Positions 17,061-26,531 of a DNA stretch of 64,000 bases are shown piece after piece; positions within the stretch are counted from its first letter, which is position 1, and every line of letters begins with the position of its first letter. The DNA is from Sulfurospirillum oryzae. GTDB taxonomy: Bacteria; Campylobacterota; Campylobacteria; Campylobacterales; Sulfurospirillaceae. The stretch spans positions 620,001 through 684,000 of the forward strand of contig NZ_JANZKZ010000001.1 of the NCBI RefSeq assembly GCF_025770725.1, read 5' to 3'. Under the pieces are notes generated by a model. That model ran no database searches and was not told the origin of the DNA. It worked only from the letters and a program-made list of their open reading frames with translations. The translations under genes were made by a program, and so were the position numbers.

Positions 17061-17965
17061 ATATTCTGCCTAAATGCCAATTTCCCATAACCCAAAAGAG
17101 CTAGGAAGGCTGCCAATAATGGATACATGTAAAGATACTGATAGCGATATTTTCCAGAAGCACTTTGCAAACTCTGCTCCATGGCATCAATTTTGGTGTA
17201 AATTTCTTCAAGTGTTTTGGCACTATTCGCCTTAAAAAAAGCGCCGCCACTTTTTTGGGCTAGCAGGCTCAACACGCCCTCATCAAACTCACCTTCTCGC
17301 CCAATTCCAATGGCATAAACTTTGATTTTTTCGCTCTCAAGCGCTCGCAACGCTGCCTCTAGGGGAACATTGCCTGTGGTATTAAAACCATCGGTGAGCA
17401 GAACAACGACTTTTTCTTTAGCACTGTTTTTTTGAAGCAATCTTGTTGCTAAAAAAAGGGCATCGTACATCGCTGTTTTCGTGCCAGCAATGCCCTCTTC
17501 AAGATTTTGAACGATCATAGAAGCACTCTCAAAATCATACGTCAAAGGGGTTGCTACATACGCAAAATCACCAAAAATAATGACGCCAATGTTATCCATC
17601 TTTCGCTTTTCAATAAAGGATGCCGCCAGCTGTTTAGAGAGAACAAATTTGCTCTTCATCGAAGTTCGGTCAAACAACTCTTTATGCATGGACTCACTCA
17701 CATCTAAAAGCAAAAGAATGGAATGCGACAGACGCAGTTGCTCCTCTTTGCTTTGAATAACGGGCGAAGCAAGTGCTGTAAACAGCATACTAATACCAAG
17801 CCATTTTAGAATGGTTTGCAGGCGATGACTCTTTACATGTAAAGGCATTGAGAGAAAATGCGGCATATAAATCGCACTCATTTTATGCTTACATGTAAAG
17901 GCACAGAGGATGAAAAGAAGCAACCCTAAAAAGAGGTACGGATACTCAAACGTTAGCATCTTCAT
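17051..17965 (-). CDS. VWA domain membrane protein, BatA-like
   Basis: 304 aa. Two N-terminal membrane segments (about 9-24 and 53-70), a VWA domain with metal site D88-V-S90-E-S92 and a later VLLTDGFNTTGN, and a C-terminal membrane helix near 283-297. This is the BatA layout: the VWA domain faces the periplasm between membrane anchors. It probably acts with the MoxR ATPase and DUF58 protein encoded upstream. It overlaps the next gene by 10 bases. Two copies of the TTACATGTAA palindrome, at 17833 and 17889, lie 46 bases apart near the N-terminal coding end (LHVK and FTCK). Confidence 0.85.
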   Translation of the reverse strand: MKMLTFEYPYLFLGLLLFILCAFTCKHKMSAIYMPHFLSMPLHVKSHRLQTILKWLGISMLFTALASPVIQSKEEQLRLSHSILLLLDVSESMHKELFDRTSMKSKFVLSKQLAASFIEKRKMDNIGVIIFGDFAYVATPLTYDFESASMIVQNLEEGIAGTKTAMYDALFLATRLLQKNSAKEKVVVLLTDGFNTTGNVPLEAALRALESEKIKVYAIGIGREGEFDEGVLSLLAQKSGGAFFKANSAKTLEEIYTKIDAMEQSLQSASGKYRYQYLYMYPLLAAFLALLGYGKLAFRQNICN

Positions 17966-18323
17966 TCCCTAAAAACTGTTGCCATAAAGCTTTCTCTTCT
18001 TCACTCAGTGGTGCATCGTAAGCTCGGTACTTATAGTTGCCTAATCTTTCTTGCAGTGTTTCAAAAGCGGCTTTGTTAGCATCATCTACCACCAAAGTGC
18101 CAAAACGACTAAGCGCATACGCGCACGCTTTTGCATCAGCAATATTAACAGTTTGCAAAATCATCATCGCTTTCTCTCTAGGAGATAATGGCTTTTTTTT
18201 ACTTTTTAGTTTCCACCCAATCCACGTAAGAATACCGATAAGAATAAGGGCTAGAAAAAGCATCCAAAGCCATGAAACGTCGCCAATCTCTACCAAACCT
18301 TTAATATCTTTGAGCCCTTCCAT
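17946..18323 (-). CDS. Small membrane protein of the Bat block (DUF4381-like)
   Basis: 125 aa. One membrane helix at about residues 18-38 is followed by a basic stretch (KLKSKKKPLSPREKA) and a helical cytoplasmic domain. Size, topology and position between a DUF58 and a VWA gene fit the DUF4381 proteins found in MoxR/Bat operons. No catalytic residues are apparent. It overlaps batA by 20 bases and shares one base with the DUF58 gene upstream. Confidence 0.65.
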   Translation of the reverse strand: MEGLKDIKGLVEIGDVSWLWMLFLALILIGILTWIGWKLKSKKKPLSPREKAMMILQTVNIADAKACAYALSRFGTLVVDDANKAAFETLQERLGNYKYRAYDAPLSEEEKALWQQFLGNEDANV

Positions 18324-19159
18324 TACATTGCCCTCAAAAACGAAGAGAGCTTGATATAAGGGTCTTCATTGGTGTAAAGAGATAAAAATGCAATGCGGTG
18401 TTTTTTAAAATAACGCTCTAACTCTCTATCAAAGCTTGTTTGACGTGCCGTATAAGCTTTGACCATTCCCTCATCAAGAACTACTTTTTCTTCACGTAAA
18501 GTTGTCGGATCTTTAATGTAAAGCGAGCCTAGAGCCGTTGGTTTTTCTTCAAAATGGTCACGTATCTTGATGGCAACCACAGAGTGTTTTTTAGCAATCG
18601 CTTCTAACATGGGAAGTTCAAAAAAATCACTGAGGATAAAAAGAAGAGAGGGTTTTTTGATTCTAAGAAGTGCGTATTCTTGGATAACCTTCCAATTCAA
18701 TCGTTTGGAAATCACAGGTATTTGGAGTGTTTTATGGGTTGCTTCTCGCACCATCGCCTCTTTTTTAGAAGCAAAACTCTCATAAAGCACGCTGTCTGAG
18801 AGTAGTGCCAATGAAAAAAAGTCACTGTTTGTAACTGCACTAAACCCCAAAAGTGCTACCACTTCTGCCATGACTTCTTGCTTCATACGGTCAACGCCAA
18901 AGTGTAAACTACCGCTCATCAAACCTAGTGCATAAACATTAATTTCTTTCTCTTCAAAAAAACTACGCAGTTGCATTTGACCTGTTTTAGCGCTTTGCTT
19001 CCAGTCAATGCGTTTGACATTGTCGCCGTACATGTAAGGACGAATTTGCGCAAAATCATACCCATCTCCTTCTTTCAAGGAGGGATTTGCCCCCACCATC
19101 TCACCAAAAAGATGTTTGCGACTGCGCGCGATGATTGTGTTATAGCTAAGTGTTTGCAC
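18323..19159 (-). CDS. DUF58 domain protein
   Basis: 278 aa. The DUF58 core is clear: GDGYDFAQIRPYMYGDNVKRIDWK-SAKTGQMQLRSFFEE, followed by a degenerate VWA-like fold (LSDFFELP). DUF58 proteins nearly always accompany MoxR ATPases and VWA proteins; their activity is not known. No membrane segment is predicted, so it is likely cytosolic. It lies 2 bases after the moxR stop and abuts the next gene by one base. Confidence 0.88.
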   Translation of the reverse strand: MQTLSYNTIIARSRKHLFGEMVGANPSLKEGDGYDFAQIRPYMYGDNVKRIDWKQSAKTGQMQLRSFFEEKEINVYALGLMSGSLHFGVDRMKQEVMAEVVALLGFSAVTNSDFFSLALLSDSVLYESFASKKEAMVREATHKTLQIPVISKRLNWKVIQEYALLRIKKPSLLFILSDFFELPMLEAIAKKHSVVAIKIRDHFEEKPTALGSLYIKDPTTLREEKVVLDEGMVKAYTARQTSFDRELERYFKKHRIAFLSLYTNEDPYIKLSSFLRAM

Positions 19160-19161
19160 AG

Positions 19162-20106
19162 TTAGGGAAGAGGAATTGTCTCGATGATTTGATCTATCAG
19201 AGCATCTGTCGTCACTCTTTGCGCTTCTGCCTCATAGCTTAAAATGATGCGGTGGCGCATCACTTCTTTGCTCACGCTTGCAACATCCACGGGCGTTACA
19301 AAATCTCTGCCTAAAAGAAGCGCATGAGCTCTACAGGCTTTATGCAAGTCAATGGTTGCCCTTGGGCTTGCTCCATAACGAATCATCCCCTCAAGGCTTG
19401 CTAAACCATACGCTTTAGGCTCACGCGAAGCAAAAACAATGTCTGCTATATAGGCTTCAATCTCAGAATCGATATGAACCATTTTGAGCTTATCTTGTAG
19501 CGCTTTCAATGTTGTAGCATCTAGCACTTTCTCAATGCCCTCTTGCATTCCTAAAGCCACCCTACGTGCCATGTGTATCTCTTCTTCTTTGGTGTTGTAA
19601 CCTAGAAAAATCTTCATCATAAAACGATCAAGTTGCGCTTCGGGTAGAGAGTAGGTTCCTGTTGATTCAATCGGGTTTTGTGTCGCTAGTACCAAAAAAG
19701 GTCGAGGTAGTTTAAAACTCTCCTCTCCAATTGTGACTTGATACTCTTGCATCGCCTCAAGAAGTGCTGACTGTACTTTTGCTGGGGCACGGTTAATCTC
19801 ATCGGCTAAAAGAAGGTTGGTGAAAATTGGCCCTTTTTTGACAACAAATTCGCCACTTTTAGGGTTATAGATTTCAGCACCAATAATATCACTAGGAAGA
19901 AGATCAGGCGTAAATTGAACTCTGCCAAAACTGAGTCCTAACGCTTTTGCAAGTGTGTTGATCGTTGTTGTTTTAGCAAGTCCTGGAACGCCCTCAATGA
20001 GAACGTGACCCTCGCAAAGAAGTGCAATAATGAGAAAGTCAATCAGTTTTGAATGGCCCACAATAACTTTTGAAATTTCTGATTTTAATGCGCGTAATGC
20101 TTCCAT
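19162..20106 (-). CDS. MoxR-family AAA+ ATPase
   Basis: 314 aa from the ATG at 20106, with AAAGG seven bases upstream. A GTG at 20151 inside the end of fabH would add 15 residues that do not look like MoxR. Motifs: Walker A GVPGLAKTT, Walker B LLLADEINRAP, sensor 1 LVLATQNPIE and the MoxR insert GTYSLPEAQLDRFMMK. MoxR ATPases act as chaperones that mature partner proteins or metal centres, often with VWA proteins, as encoded next here. Its target is unknown. Confidence 0.92.
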   Translation of the reverse strand: MEALRALKSEISKVIVGHSKLIDFLIIALLCEGHVLIEGVPGLAKTTTINTLAKALGLSFGRVQFTPDLLPSDIIGAEIYNPKSGEFVVKKGPIFTNLLLADEINRAPAKVQSALLEAMQEYQVTIGEESFKLPRPFLVLATQNPIESTGTYSLPEAQLDRFMMKIFLGYNTKEEEIHMARRVALGMQEGIEKVLDATTLKALQDKLKMVHIDSEIEAYIADIVFASREPKAYGLASLEGMIRYGASPRATIDLHKACRAHALLLGRDFVTPVDVASVSKEVMRHRIILSYEAEAQRVTTDALIDQIIETIPLP

Positions 20107-20137
20107 CAAACTGCCTTTGGAAGATGTCGAAAAATGT

Positions 20138-21130
20138 TTAGTTGCCACCAAACCTTACAAGTGCGCTTGCCCATGTAAAACCACCACCGAAGGTATCTAA
20201 AAGCATCAAATCGCCTTTTTTAATGCGTCCCTCTTCATAAGCATCGTTCATTGCCATCGGAATAGAAGCGGCTGAAGTATTGCCATATTTTGCTACGGTT
20301 AGAACAGTTTTCTCAATTGGGAAATCAAGTTTTGCTCGTACCGCTTCAATAATTCTAAAATTAGCTTGGTGCGGTATAAAATGATCAATTTGTGAAGCAG
20401 TTATATTATTTTTTTCTAAAATATCAATGACGTCATTTGTAAGTGTTTTAACCGCCACTTTATAAACATCATTACCCTGCATTTTAATGTAATTGAGTTT
20501 ATTATCAAGGGTTTCTTGCGAACACGGGTATTTTGAGCCACATCCTGGAGTAATTAAAAGGTCACCATAACGTCCATCAGCAGAGGCATGTATATCTAAA
20601 ATTGCTTCATTTTTATTTTCAGTCACACCAATAATAGCTGCACCCGCACCATCACCAAAAAGAATACATGTTCCACGATCGGTATAGTCAATCATGCTAC
20701 TGATTTTTTCTGCGCCAATGAGCAGAACATTTTTCTTAGCTCCTGACTCGATGAAAGCCTTTGCCATAGAAAGCATGTAAACAAATCCGCTGCACGCTGC
20801 ACTAATGTCAAACGCCATCACATCATTAATGCCAAGTTTCCCGGCAATAACACACGCCGTTGAAGGCATACAAAGATAATCAGGCGAGAGCGTTGCACAG
20901 ATGATCAAATCAACCTCTTCTTTTGCAATGCCTGCTCGCTCAATCGCAAGAAGTGCCGCTTTAACACCAAGATCGCTTGTTGCTTCTTCATCGGATGCAA
21001 TACGTCGCTCTTTAATACCTGTACGCTTCTCAATCCATTCATCCGTAGTCTCAACCATTTTTTCAAGATCAAGATTGCTAAGAATTCGAGAAGGCGCATA
21101 GCCTCCAATAGATTTTAAAGATGCGTACAC
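20138..21130 (-). CDS. fabH: 3-oxoacyl-ACP synthase III (KAS III)
   Basis: 330 aa. It starts fatty acid synthesis by condensing acetyl-CoA with malonyl-ACP. The catalytic triad is visible: C113 in AACSGF, His in FIPHQANFR, Asn in YGNTSAAS. The C-terminal [13 protein letters not shown] is standard. It follows plsX by 9 bases in the classic yceD-rpmF-plsX-fabH cluster, linking membrane lipid initiation. moxR follows 31 bases on, so the Bat-like block may be read from the same transcript. Confidence 0.96.
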   Translation of the reverse strand: MYASLKSIGGYAPSRILSNLDLEKMVETTDEWIEKRTGIKERRIASDEEATSDLGVKAALLAIERAGIAKEEVDLIICATLSPDYLCMPSTACVIAGKLGINDVMAFDISAACSGFVYMLSMAKAFIESGAKKNVLLIGAEKISSMIDYTDRGTCILFGDGAGAAIIGVTENKNEAILDIHASADGRYGDLLITPGCGSKYPCSQETLDNKLNYIKMQGNDVYKVAVKTLTNDVIDILEKNNITASQIDHFIPHQANFRIIEAVRAKLDFPIEKTVLTVAKYGNTSAASIPMAMNDAYEEGRIKKGDLMLLDTFGGGFTWASALVRFGGN

Positions 21131-21139
21131 GTTTATCCT

Positions 21140-22132
21140 TTATTGTTCTAAGAGCACTAATTTCTGCTCAATATCCGCATTGATACTAGAGCTTGAAAAA
21201 TTAATTGCTTGAAAAATAGCATTTTTAACTGCTTTTGCATTGCTTTTGCCATGACCAATAATGGCACAACCATTAATACCAATCAAAGGCGCACCGCCGT
21301 ATTCTGCATAATCAACTTGCTTTTTAAGCACCGTAAATACTTTACGCATCAAAACCGCTCCAGCAATGGCTAAAGGTGAGCGTCGTACATTTTGTTTGAT
21401 AATCTTTGTAATTGAATCGGCAACGCCTTCACTGGCTTTGAGTAAAATATTTCCTACAAAACCATCACAAACTATGACATCAACGGAACCATCAAAAACA
21501 TTGTTACCTTCAACATTACCTACAAAACTCTCAAGTTTTTTAAGTGTTTCAAACGCTTCTTTAGTTGTTTCATTGCCTTTGCTCTCTTCTTCACCATTTG
21601 AAAGTAATCCAACTTTAGGTTTGGCAATTTTAAGAACATCTTTTGCGTATGCTTCGCCCATAATAGCAAATTGTGCTAAATGTTCTGCTTTACAGTCTAC
21701 ATTGGCACCTACATCTAATACAAGACTAAGTTTACCTTGTATGGCTGTTGGCATAATGGTAGCAATAGCAGGACGCAAAACGCCTTTAAGTCTTCCAATG
21801 CGTAGCGTTGCTAAACTCATTGTAGCCCCACTGTGTCCCATAGAGACTACTGCATCTGCTGTTTTATCCTTAACAAGATCAACCGCTTTATAAATCGATG
21901 TTTCTTTACGTTTAAGCGCATTGGTTGCTGCTTCGTGCATGTCTAAAACATCAGCTGCTTCAACAAATGAGACTCTGTTTAAATATTCGTTAGGGATAAG
22001 AGGTTTGAGAACGCTAACGTCCCCTACAAGAAGTGCTTTGAATTGGCGCTCTTTGAGCGCATGAAGGGTTCCTTCAACAATTGGAGAGGGACCAAAGTCC
22101 CCTCCCATTGCATCAATTGCTATGGTTAGCAT
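21140..22132 (-). CDS. plsX: Phosphate acyltransferase PlsX
   Basis: 330 aa. N-terminal [30 protein letters not shown] and C-terminal [21 protein letters not shown] are PlsX hallmarks. It makes acyl-phosphate from acyl-ACP for PlsY, which is encoded at 6,003. Its ATG immediately follows the rpmF stop with no gap, so translation is coupled. Confidence 0.96.
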   Translation of the reverse strand: MLTIAIDAMGGDFGPSPIVEGTLHALKERQFKALLVGDVSVLKPLIPNEYLNRVSFVEAADVLDMHEAATNALKRKETSIYKAVDLVKDKTADAVVSMGHSGATMSLATLRIGRLKGVLRPAIATIMPTAIQGKLSLVLDVGANVDCKAEHLAQFAIMGEAYAKDVLKIAKPKVGLLSNGEEESKGNETTKEAFETLKKLESFVGNVEGNNVFDGSVDVIVCDGFVGNILLKASEGVADSITKIIKQNVRRSPLAIAGAVLMRKVFTVLKKQVDYAEYGGAPLIGINGCAIIGHGKSNAKAVKNAIFQAINFSSSSINADIEQKLVLLEQ

Positions 22133-22285
22133 TTAGTTTTTATATTCGCCTGTTGTTTTGTTCACTCTATGAGGCATTTTCCATGTTCCATCGCTATCTT
22201 TAACTGGCATAGGAAGTGTCACGGTATAATGTGTTCTTCTTTTTGCGCCTCTGGTTTTGCTCACTCGTCTCTTAGGTACTGCCAT
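22133..22285 (-). CDS. rpmF: 50S ribosomal protein L32
   Basis: 50 aa. It begins [20 protein letters not shown], the standard L32 start, and ends TTGEYKN. It has no cysteines in the middle, so it is the zinc-free type seen in this group. It sits between yceD and plsX, as in many proteobacteria. The upstream AAAGGAG is partly within the end of yceD. Confidence 0.96.
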   Translation of the reverse strand: MAVPKRRVSKTRGAKRRTHYTVTLPMPVKDSDGTWKMPHRVNKTTGEYKN

Positions 22286-22286
22286 T

Positions 22287-22655
22287 TTACTCTCCTTTTA
22301 GTTGTTCACATTGTCCACAATAGTGGTAATCACTTTTGAAAGCTTCGATTTCACTTTGAAGAATTGTATCAACATCAATCGAACCATCAAAAAATTCTAT
22401 TACATTTAAAAGCTCTTCACCTTCTTGGTCTTCATAAAGTCCATCACTGGCAAAAACTTCAATGCCCTCATTGACCATCAGCTTAAAGCTTTCAGCACAT
22501 CGGTCACACAAGTGTGGAAGATTTCCTTCCATAACGCCTGTACATTTTACCATTGTCTTACTCGTCTTTAAAGCTTCTCCAAAAAATCTAATCTCACCTA
22601 AAGATGTTTCAAAATGAATCCCATTAGCGGGAATTTTTTTGAATTCTATATTCAT
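22287..22655 (-). CDS. YceD/DUF177 family protein
   Basis: 122 aa. DUF177 proteins precede rpmF almost universally, and in E. coli YceD affects 23S rRNA accumulation. The family shape is present: [12 protein letters not shown] in the middle, acidic [21 protein letters not shown] and a C-terminal [13 protein letters not shown]. The two C-x2-C pairs could bind zinc. It lies one base before rpmF and five bases after ndk. Confidence 0.85.
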   Translation of the reverse strand: MNIEFKKIPANGIHFETSLGEIRFFGEALKTSKTMVKCTGVMEGNLPHLCDRCAESFKLMVNEGIEVFASDGLYEDQEGEELLNVIEFFDGSIDVDTILQSEIEAFKSDYHYCGQCEQLKGE

Positions 22656-22660
22656 TGGAC

Positions 22661-23074
22661 TTAGAGAATTTCTCTTTTTGCGAAAAAGAAATTAATCTCA
22701 TTTTTTGCATTTTCTAAGCTATCGCTACCGTGTACAGCATTTGCATCAATACTGTCAGCAAAATCAGCTCTAATAGTACCTTTTGCTGCTTCTTTAGGAT
22801 TGGTAGCTCCCATAAGATCACGGTTTTTAAGAACAGCGTTTTCGCCTTCTAAAACCATTACTACAACAGGTCCACTAATCATAAATTTAACAAGATCACC
22901 AAAAAATGGTCTGCTTGCATGAACTGCATAAAAAGCTTCTGCATCAGCTTGGCTGAGTTGTACTTTTTTCATCGCTGCAATTTTTAACCCATTTGATTCA
23001 AATCTGTCAACAATTTTACCAATAACATTTTTCGCTACTGCATCTGGTTTAATAATGGATAATGTGCTTTCCAC
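22661..23074 (-). CDS. ndk: Nucleoside diphosphate kinase
   Basis: 137 aa, the usual Ndk length. It has [10 protein letters not shown] at the N-terminus, the catalytic-His region [12 protein letters not shown] (His near 116) and EINFFF near the end. It balances nucleoside triphosphates using a phospho-His intermediate. First gene of the ndk-yceD-rpmF-plsX-fabH run, with GGAGAGG upstream of the ATG. Confidence 0.97.
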   Translation of the reverse strand: MESTLSIIKPDAVAKNVIGKIVDRFESNGLKIAAMKKVQLSQADAEAFYAVHASRPFFGDLVKFMISGPVVVMVLEGENAVLKNRDLMGATNPKEAAKGTIRADFADSIDANAVHGSDSLENAKNEINFFFAKREIL

Positions 23075-23185
23075 AATCCTCTCCTATATATAATTGAATT
23101 TCATAACTTTGTAGGGAATTAGAACGTGGGAGTATAGCAGAATTTTTTTTTAATATCAATTAAATTATATTTTATACTTCAAAGG

Positions 23186-23207
23186 CAAAGAGGGAAACCC
23201 CTCTTTG
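23186..23207. terminator. Hairpin terminator after the second ferredoxin gene
   Basis: A 9-bp perfect stem, CAAAGAGGG and CCCTCTTTG, with loop AAAC sits 6 bases past the ferredoxin stop on the minus strand, followed by an AT-rich tract. Confidence 0.75.
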
Positions 23208-23213
23208 TGGCTT

Positions 23214-23498
23214 TTATTCAGCACAAGGCGTTGTGCCTTTTCTCATATCTGGTCCGATTTCCTCACGACTTGGTTGGCCAGCATATGGTGCATCCCATAC
23301 GATACATCCCTCAGTTGGACAAGCCTCAGCACATGCTGGAGCATCATGATGACCTACACATTCAACACATTTGTCAGCGTAAACGTAATAGATATCAGCA
23401 CCTGTTGGGTTATCGCTATCATCTACAATTGCTTCCACTGGACATTCATCGATACAAGCACCACATGCGATACAAATATCAGTAATTTTTACTGCCAT
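23214..23498 (-). CDS. 2[4Fe-4S] ferredoxin
   Basis: 94 aa. Motifs CIACGACIDECPVEAI and CVECVGHHDAPACAEACPTEGC give two [4Fe-4S] sites; the second has the eight-residue insert between cysteines two and three, as in the paralogue at 9,075. One extra cysteine follows in GCIVWD. A monocistronic low-potential electron carrier with a strong hairpin just after the stop. A ferredoxin is found near ndk in C. jejuni as I remember it. AAGGAG precedes the ATG. Confidence 0.93.
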   Translation of the reverse strand: MAVKITDICIACGACIDECPVEAIVDDSDNPTGADIYYVYADKCVECVGHHDAPACAEACPTEGCIVWDAPYAGQPSREEIGPDMRKGTTPCAE

Positions 23499-23816
23499 AA
23501 TTTCTCCTTAACATTGGTTTTATACTAGCGAAAAACTATATCGAAACTAAATTGAAATTGATATTAAACCCAAATTGCTAGTTAAAAACCACCAAAAGGA
23601 TTAATCTAATCAATTCAACTAGAACCTTTTCTTTCCAATCAGAAAAACTCGTTCCAAGATCTTTTATTGAAGAAATCTTGCATTAAATTTTGAAGCATGC
23701 AATATAGCTTGCGGCTGTCAACTATTTTAGCAAAAAAGTAAATAAATATTTAACTATATTAAAAGGTATTTTTGCCTATTATATTTAAACGATATTTTAT
23801 ATTTGGAGCACAATTT
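23499..23816. other. 318-base intergenic region between ferredoxin and chemoreceptor genes
   Basis: Strongly AT-rich with divergent genes on either side, so it should hold both promoters. Only weak inverted repeats are visible (for example CAAGAT with ATCTTG near 23,656-23,681). TATTTAAACGATATTTTAT near 23,780-23,800 contains CGATAT, like a sigma-28 -10, but I found no matching -35 at the right distance. No open frame or RNA gene is seen. Confidence 0.6.
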
Positions 23817-25787
23817 ATGAATTCCTTGGCAAAAAAAGTAACAATTTTACAAGTCTTGATCGTTTCATTTGCAATTTTTGCTTTTATTCTTTATATTAAT
23901 TTTTATCTTAGTAGCTATATTAAGCAAGAAACGGAACAAAAAATTACGGCAAATATTACAGGATTGCAACAAACCGTTAAAGTTTATAATAGCGCACTTG
24001 AAGATACTGCCATTAAGCTTTTTACAGTTTTTGAATCAGGCTTTGGTAGTTTCCACATCGACTCCAGTGAAAAAATCAAAGTTAATAGCATCGATACACC
24101 TTTGATCGCAGCAGATGGACATACACTCAACAATAACTTTACAAAAGTCGATGCTTTTACTGAACTTACAGGAACTGTTGCGACTATTTTTGCACTTCAG
24201 GGTGATGACTTTGTTCGGGTTTCAACTTCGCTCAAAAAAGAAGATGGATCACGTGCAATGGGGACGATGTTAGGAAAGGCTAGCCCTGCGTATGAATCTA
24301 TTATGAAAAAGCAAAAATATATTGGAAGTGCAAGGCTTTTCGGTAAAGATTACATTACCGTTTATGCGCCAATAATTGAAAATAATAAAATCATAGGTAT
24401 TTTATTTATCGGTTATAATTTTACTGAAGGACTTAAAGCATTAAAGCAACAAATCAATAGCATGAAAATAGGCGATAATGGCTATTTTTATACAATGAAT
24501 ATCAAAAGTGAATCATACGATATTCATCCAAAATTAGATGGCTCCAAAATCTCCTCAGAGCTTGATAAAAAGATATTAGCTCAAAAGCAAGGAATATTCG
24601 ATATAACAGAAGAAGGTGAAGCTAAAATCATCAGTTTTCAGACCTTTGATAAATGGAATTGGATTTTAGTTGCCAAAGCTAATGCAAAAGATTTTCAAGC
24701 AGCTAATGATAAACTGAGAAATAACCTCATTGTCACCTCTGTCATTATGACCTTCATCATTGTGATTATTATTTGGACACTTATTAATCAAATTATTACG
24801 AAACCTCTTAATAACCTCATTGAAAAAGCAAAAGATCTTTCCAGTGGTAATGGTGATCTTACGCGTCACCTAGAAATCAAAGGAAATGATGAGATTGCAC
24901 AGGCGAGTGAACAAATTAATAATTTTATTGAAAAAGTGCGTATTCTCATTTGTAATGCTAAATCACTCTCTAGTGAAAATTCTTCTATTTCACATGAACT
25001 TTCAACCACATCTTTACAGGTTGAAAAACTGGTTGAAAAATCTTCTTCGATTGTTCTTGATACAACCAGTCAAGCAAATCACGTCCGCGCAGACATGAGT
25101 GTTTCTATTGATCAAGCAAAACATAGTAAAGAAGATATGGTCAAAGCCAATGGCGCACTCCAGTCGGCTACAAGCGCTGTTATAGCACTAACAAAAGAGA
25201 TACAAAAAAGTTCGGCAACTGAAATTGAGCTTGCTCAAAAGCTCAATCAATTGAGCACTGATGCAGAACAAGTGAGAAGTGTTTTAACAGTGATTAGTGA
25301 CATTGCCGATCAAACCAACCTTTTAGCATTAAATGCTGCTATTGAAGCAGCGCGTGCAGGCGAACACGGACGAGGTTTTGCTGTCGTTGCTGATGAAGTA
25401 CGTAAACTTGCTGAACGCACTCAGAAAAGTCTTATTGAAATCAATGCAACGATCAATGTGATTGTGCAATCAATTGTTAATTCGAGTGAACAAATGAGCC
25501 ATAATTCACAAAAAGTTGAAGAGTTAGCCAATACAGCTCAAAAAGTCGAAATCAGCCTTCAGGAAAGTTTTACAATTATCAGTGCTGTTACAAAAATTAC
25601 TGAAAATACTGTTGATAGTTACCTTCAAACAGGACAAGAAATTGATATTATCATCAATAAAATAGGTGAAATCAATAAAATTTCAACAGAAAACAGTCGT
25701 AGTGTTGAAGAGATTGCAGGGGCTGCTGAACATCTAAGCCGTATGACGGAAAACCTCAACCACAAGCTCGGAGAATTTAGAACATAA
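23817..25787 (+). CDS. Methyl-accepting chemotaxis protein with a Cache sensor
   Basis: 656 aa from the ATG at 23817 (GGAG upstream); an in-frame TTG at 23772 is less likely. Layout: membrane helix about 8-29, periplasmic Cache_3-Cache_2-like sensor (with [17 protein letters not shown] and NGYFYTMN), second membrane helix near 300, HAMP ([13 protein letters not shown]), then a coiled-coil signalling domain with the tip [20 protein letters not shown] and [17 protein letters not shown]. It should feed the CheA/CheW/CheV set encoded at 42,888-46,709. The ligand is unknown; Cache_3 domains often bind small carboxylates. Confidence 0.95.
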   Translation: MNSLAKKVTILQVLIVSFAIFAFILYINFYLSSYIKQETEQKITANITGLQQTVKVYNSALEDTAIKLFTVFESGFGSFHIDSSEKIKVNSIDTPLIAADGHTLNNNFTKVDAFTELTGTVATIFALQGDDFVRVSTSLKKEDGSRAMGTMLGKASPAYESIMKKQKYIGSARLFGKDYITVYAPIIENNKIIGILFIGYNFTEGLKALKQQINSMKIGDNGYFYTMNIKSESYDIHPKLDGSKISSELDKKILAQKQGIFDITEEGEAKIISFQTFDKWNWILVAKANAKDFQAANDKLRNNLIVTSVIMTFIIVIIIWTLINQIITKPLNNLIEKAKDLSSGNGDLTRHLEIKGNDEIAQASEQINNFIEKVRILICNAKSLSSENSSISHELSTTSLQVEKLVEKSSSIVLDTTSQANHVRADMSVSIDQAKHSKEDMVKANGALQSATSAVIALTKEIQKSSATEIELAQKLNQLSTDAEQVRSVLTVISDIADQTNLLALNAAIEAARAGEHGRGFAVVADEVRKLAERTQKSLIEINATINVIVQSIVNSSEQMSHNSQKVEELANTAQKVEISLQESFTIISAVTKITENTVDSYLQTGQEIDIIINKIGEINKISTENSRSVEEIAGAAEHLSRMTENLNHKLGEFRT

Positions 25788-25897
25788 AATAAGCATAAAC
25801 CTTATAAGAGAAAATTAGTCCTATTGCTTAAAAACCATTTTTTATATTTAATTGTATAATTTCTGTACCAATAAAAATTCTCAATTAAAGGATGATC

Positions 25898-26494
25898 ATG
25901 CTAGTAACTAATAAAGCTCCTGACTTTACAGCAACCGCTGTTTTAGGCGACAATCAAATTGTTGATAATTTCAATCTATATGAAAATTTTGGATCAAAAG
26001 GAACCGTTCTTTTCTTTTATCCTTTGGATTTTACATTTGTATGTCCATCTGAAATCATCGCATTTGATAAAAGACTAGAAGAGTTTAAAAACCGTGGCAT
26101 TAATGTCATTGGTGTTTCTATCGACTCACAATTTTCGCACTTTGCATGGAAAAATACTCCTGTCAACCAAGGCGGTATCGGTCAAGTAAGATTCCCACTT
26201 GTAGCAGATCTTTCTAAAAAAATTGCTCGCGACTATGATGTTTTGTTAAATGAAAGTGTTGCTCTTCGTGGTTCTTTTCTTATTGATAAAGATGGCACCG
26301 TAAGACATGCCGTTATTAACGACTTACCACTAGGAAGAAATATCGATGAGATGCTTCGTATGATTGATACAATGCTCTTTACAAATGAATACGGTGAAGT
26401 TTGCCCAGCAGGTTGGCAAAAAGGTGATAAAGGTATGACAGCTAGCACCGCAGGTGTTGCTGATTATCTTGCGCATAATTCCGATAAACTCTAA
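25898..26494 (+). CDS. Peroxiredoxin (AhpC/TSA type, 2-Cys)
   Basis: 198 aa from the second ATG (25898), six bases after AAAGGA; the first ATG at 25892 overlaps that site. Peroxidatic C49 lies in DFTFVCPSE and resolving C169 in GEVCPAGW, so this is a typical 2-Cys enzyme reducing H2O2 and organic peroxides. C. jejuni calls its homologue ahpC. No ahpF is present, so thioredoxin is the likely donor. The convergent neighbour is a PerR-like repressor, a likely regulator. Confidence 0.95.
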   Translation: MLVTNKAPDFTATAVLGDNQIVDNFNLYENFGSKGTVLFFYPLDFTFVCPSEIIAFDKRLEEFKNRGINVIGVSIDSQFSHFAWKNTPVNQGGIGQVRFPLVADLSKKIARDYDVLLNESVALRGSFLIDKDGTVRHAVINDLPLGRNIDEMLRMIDTMLFTNEYGEVCPAGWQKGDKGMTASTAGVADYLAHNSDKL

Positions 26495-26496
26495 TA

Positions 26497-26531
26497 AAGT
26501 AAGCTAAGAGAGAATCTCTCTTAGCTTACTT
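26497..26531. terminator. Bidirectional hairpin shared by the peroxiredoxin and PerR-like genes
   Basis: A 35-base near-perfect inverted repeat: 17-base arms around a single central A (AAGTAAGCTAAGAGAGA on the left). CTTTTT follows on the plus side. The stop codon of the PerR-like gene lies within the right arm. Confidence 0.88.

Noticed and set aside
16101-17898. Palindrome cluster as CRISPR or direct-repeat array
   Set aside because: Spacing is irregular and the copies are within open reading frames.
21366-21893. 175-codon open frame on the plus strand
   Set aside because: It is antisense to plsX, whose protein is clearly real; composition is low-complexity Ser/Leu/Ala.
23780-23800. Possible sigma-28 promoter for the chemoreceptor
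   Set aside because: CGATAT is present, but no -35 at the required distance.
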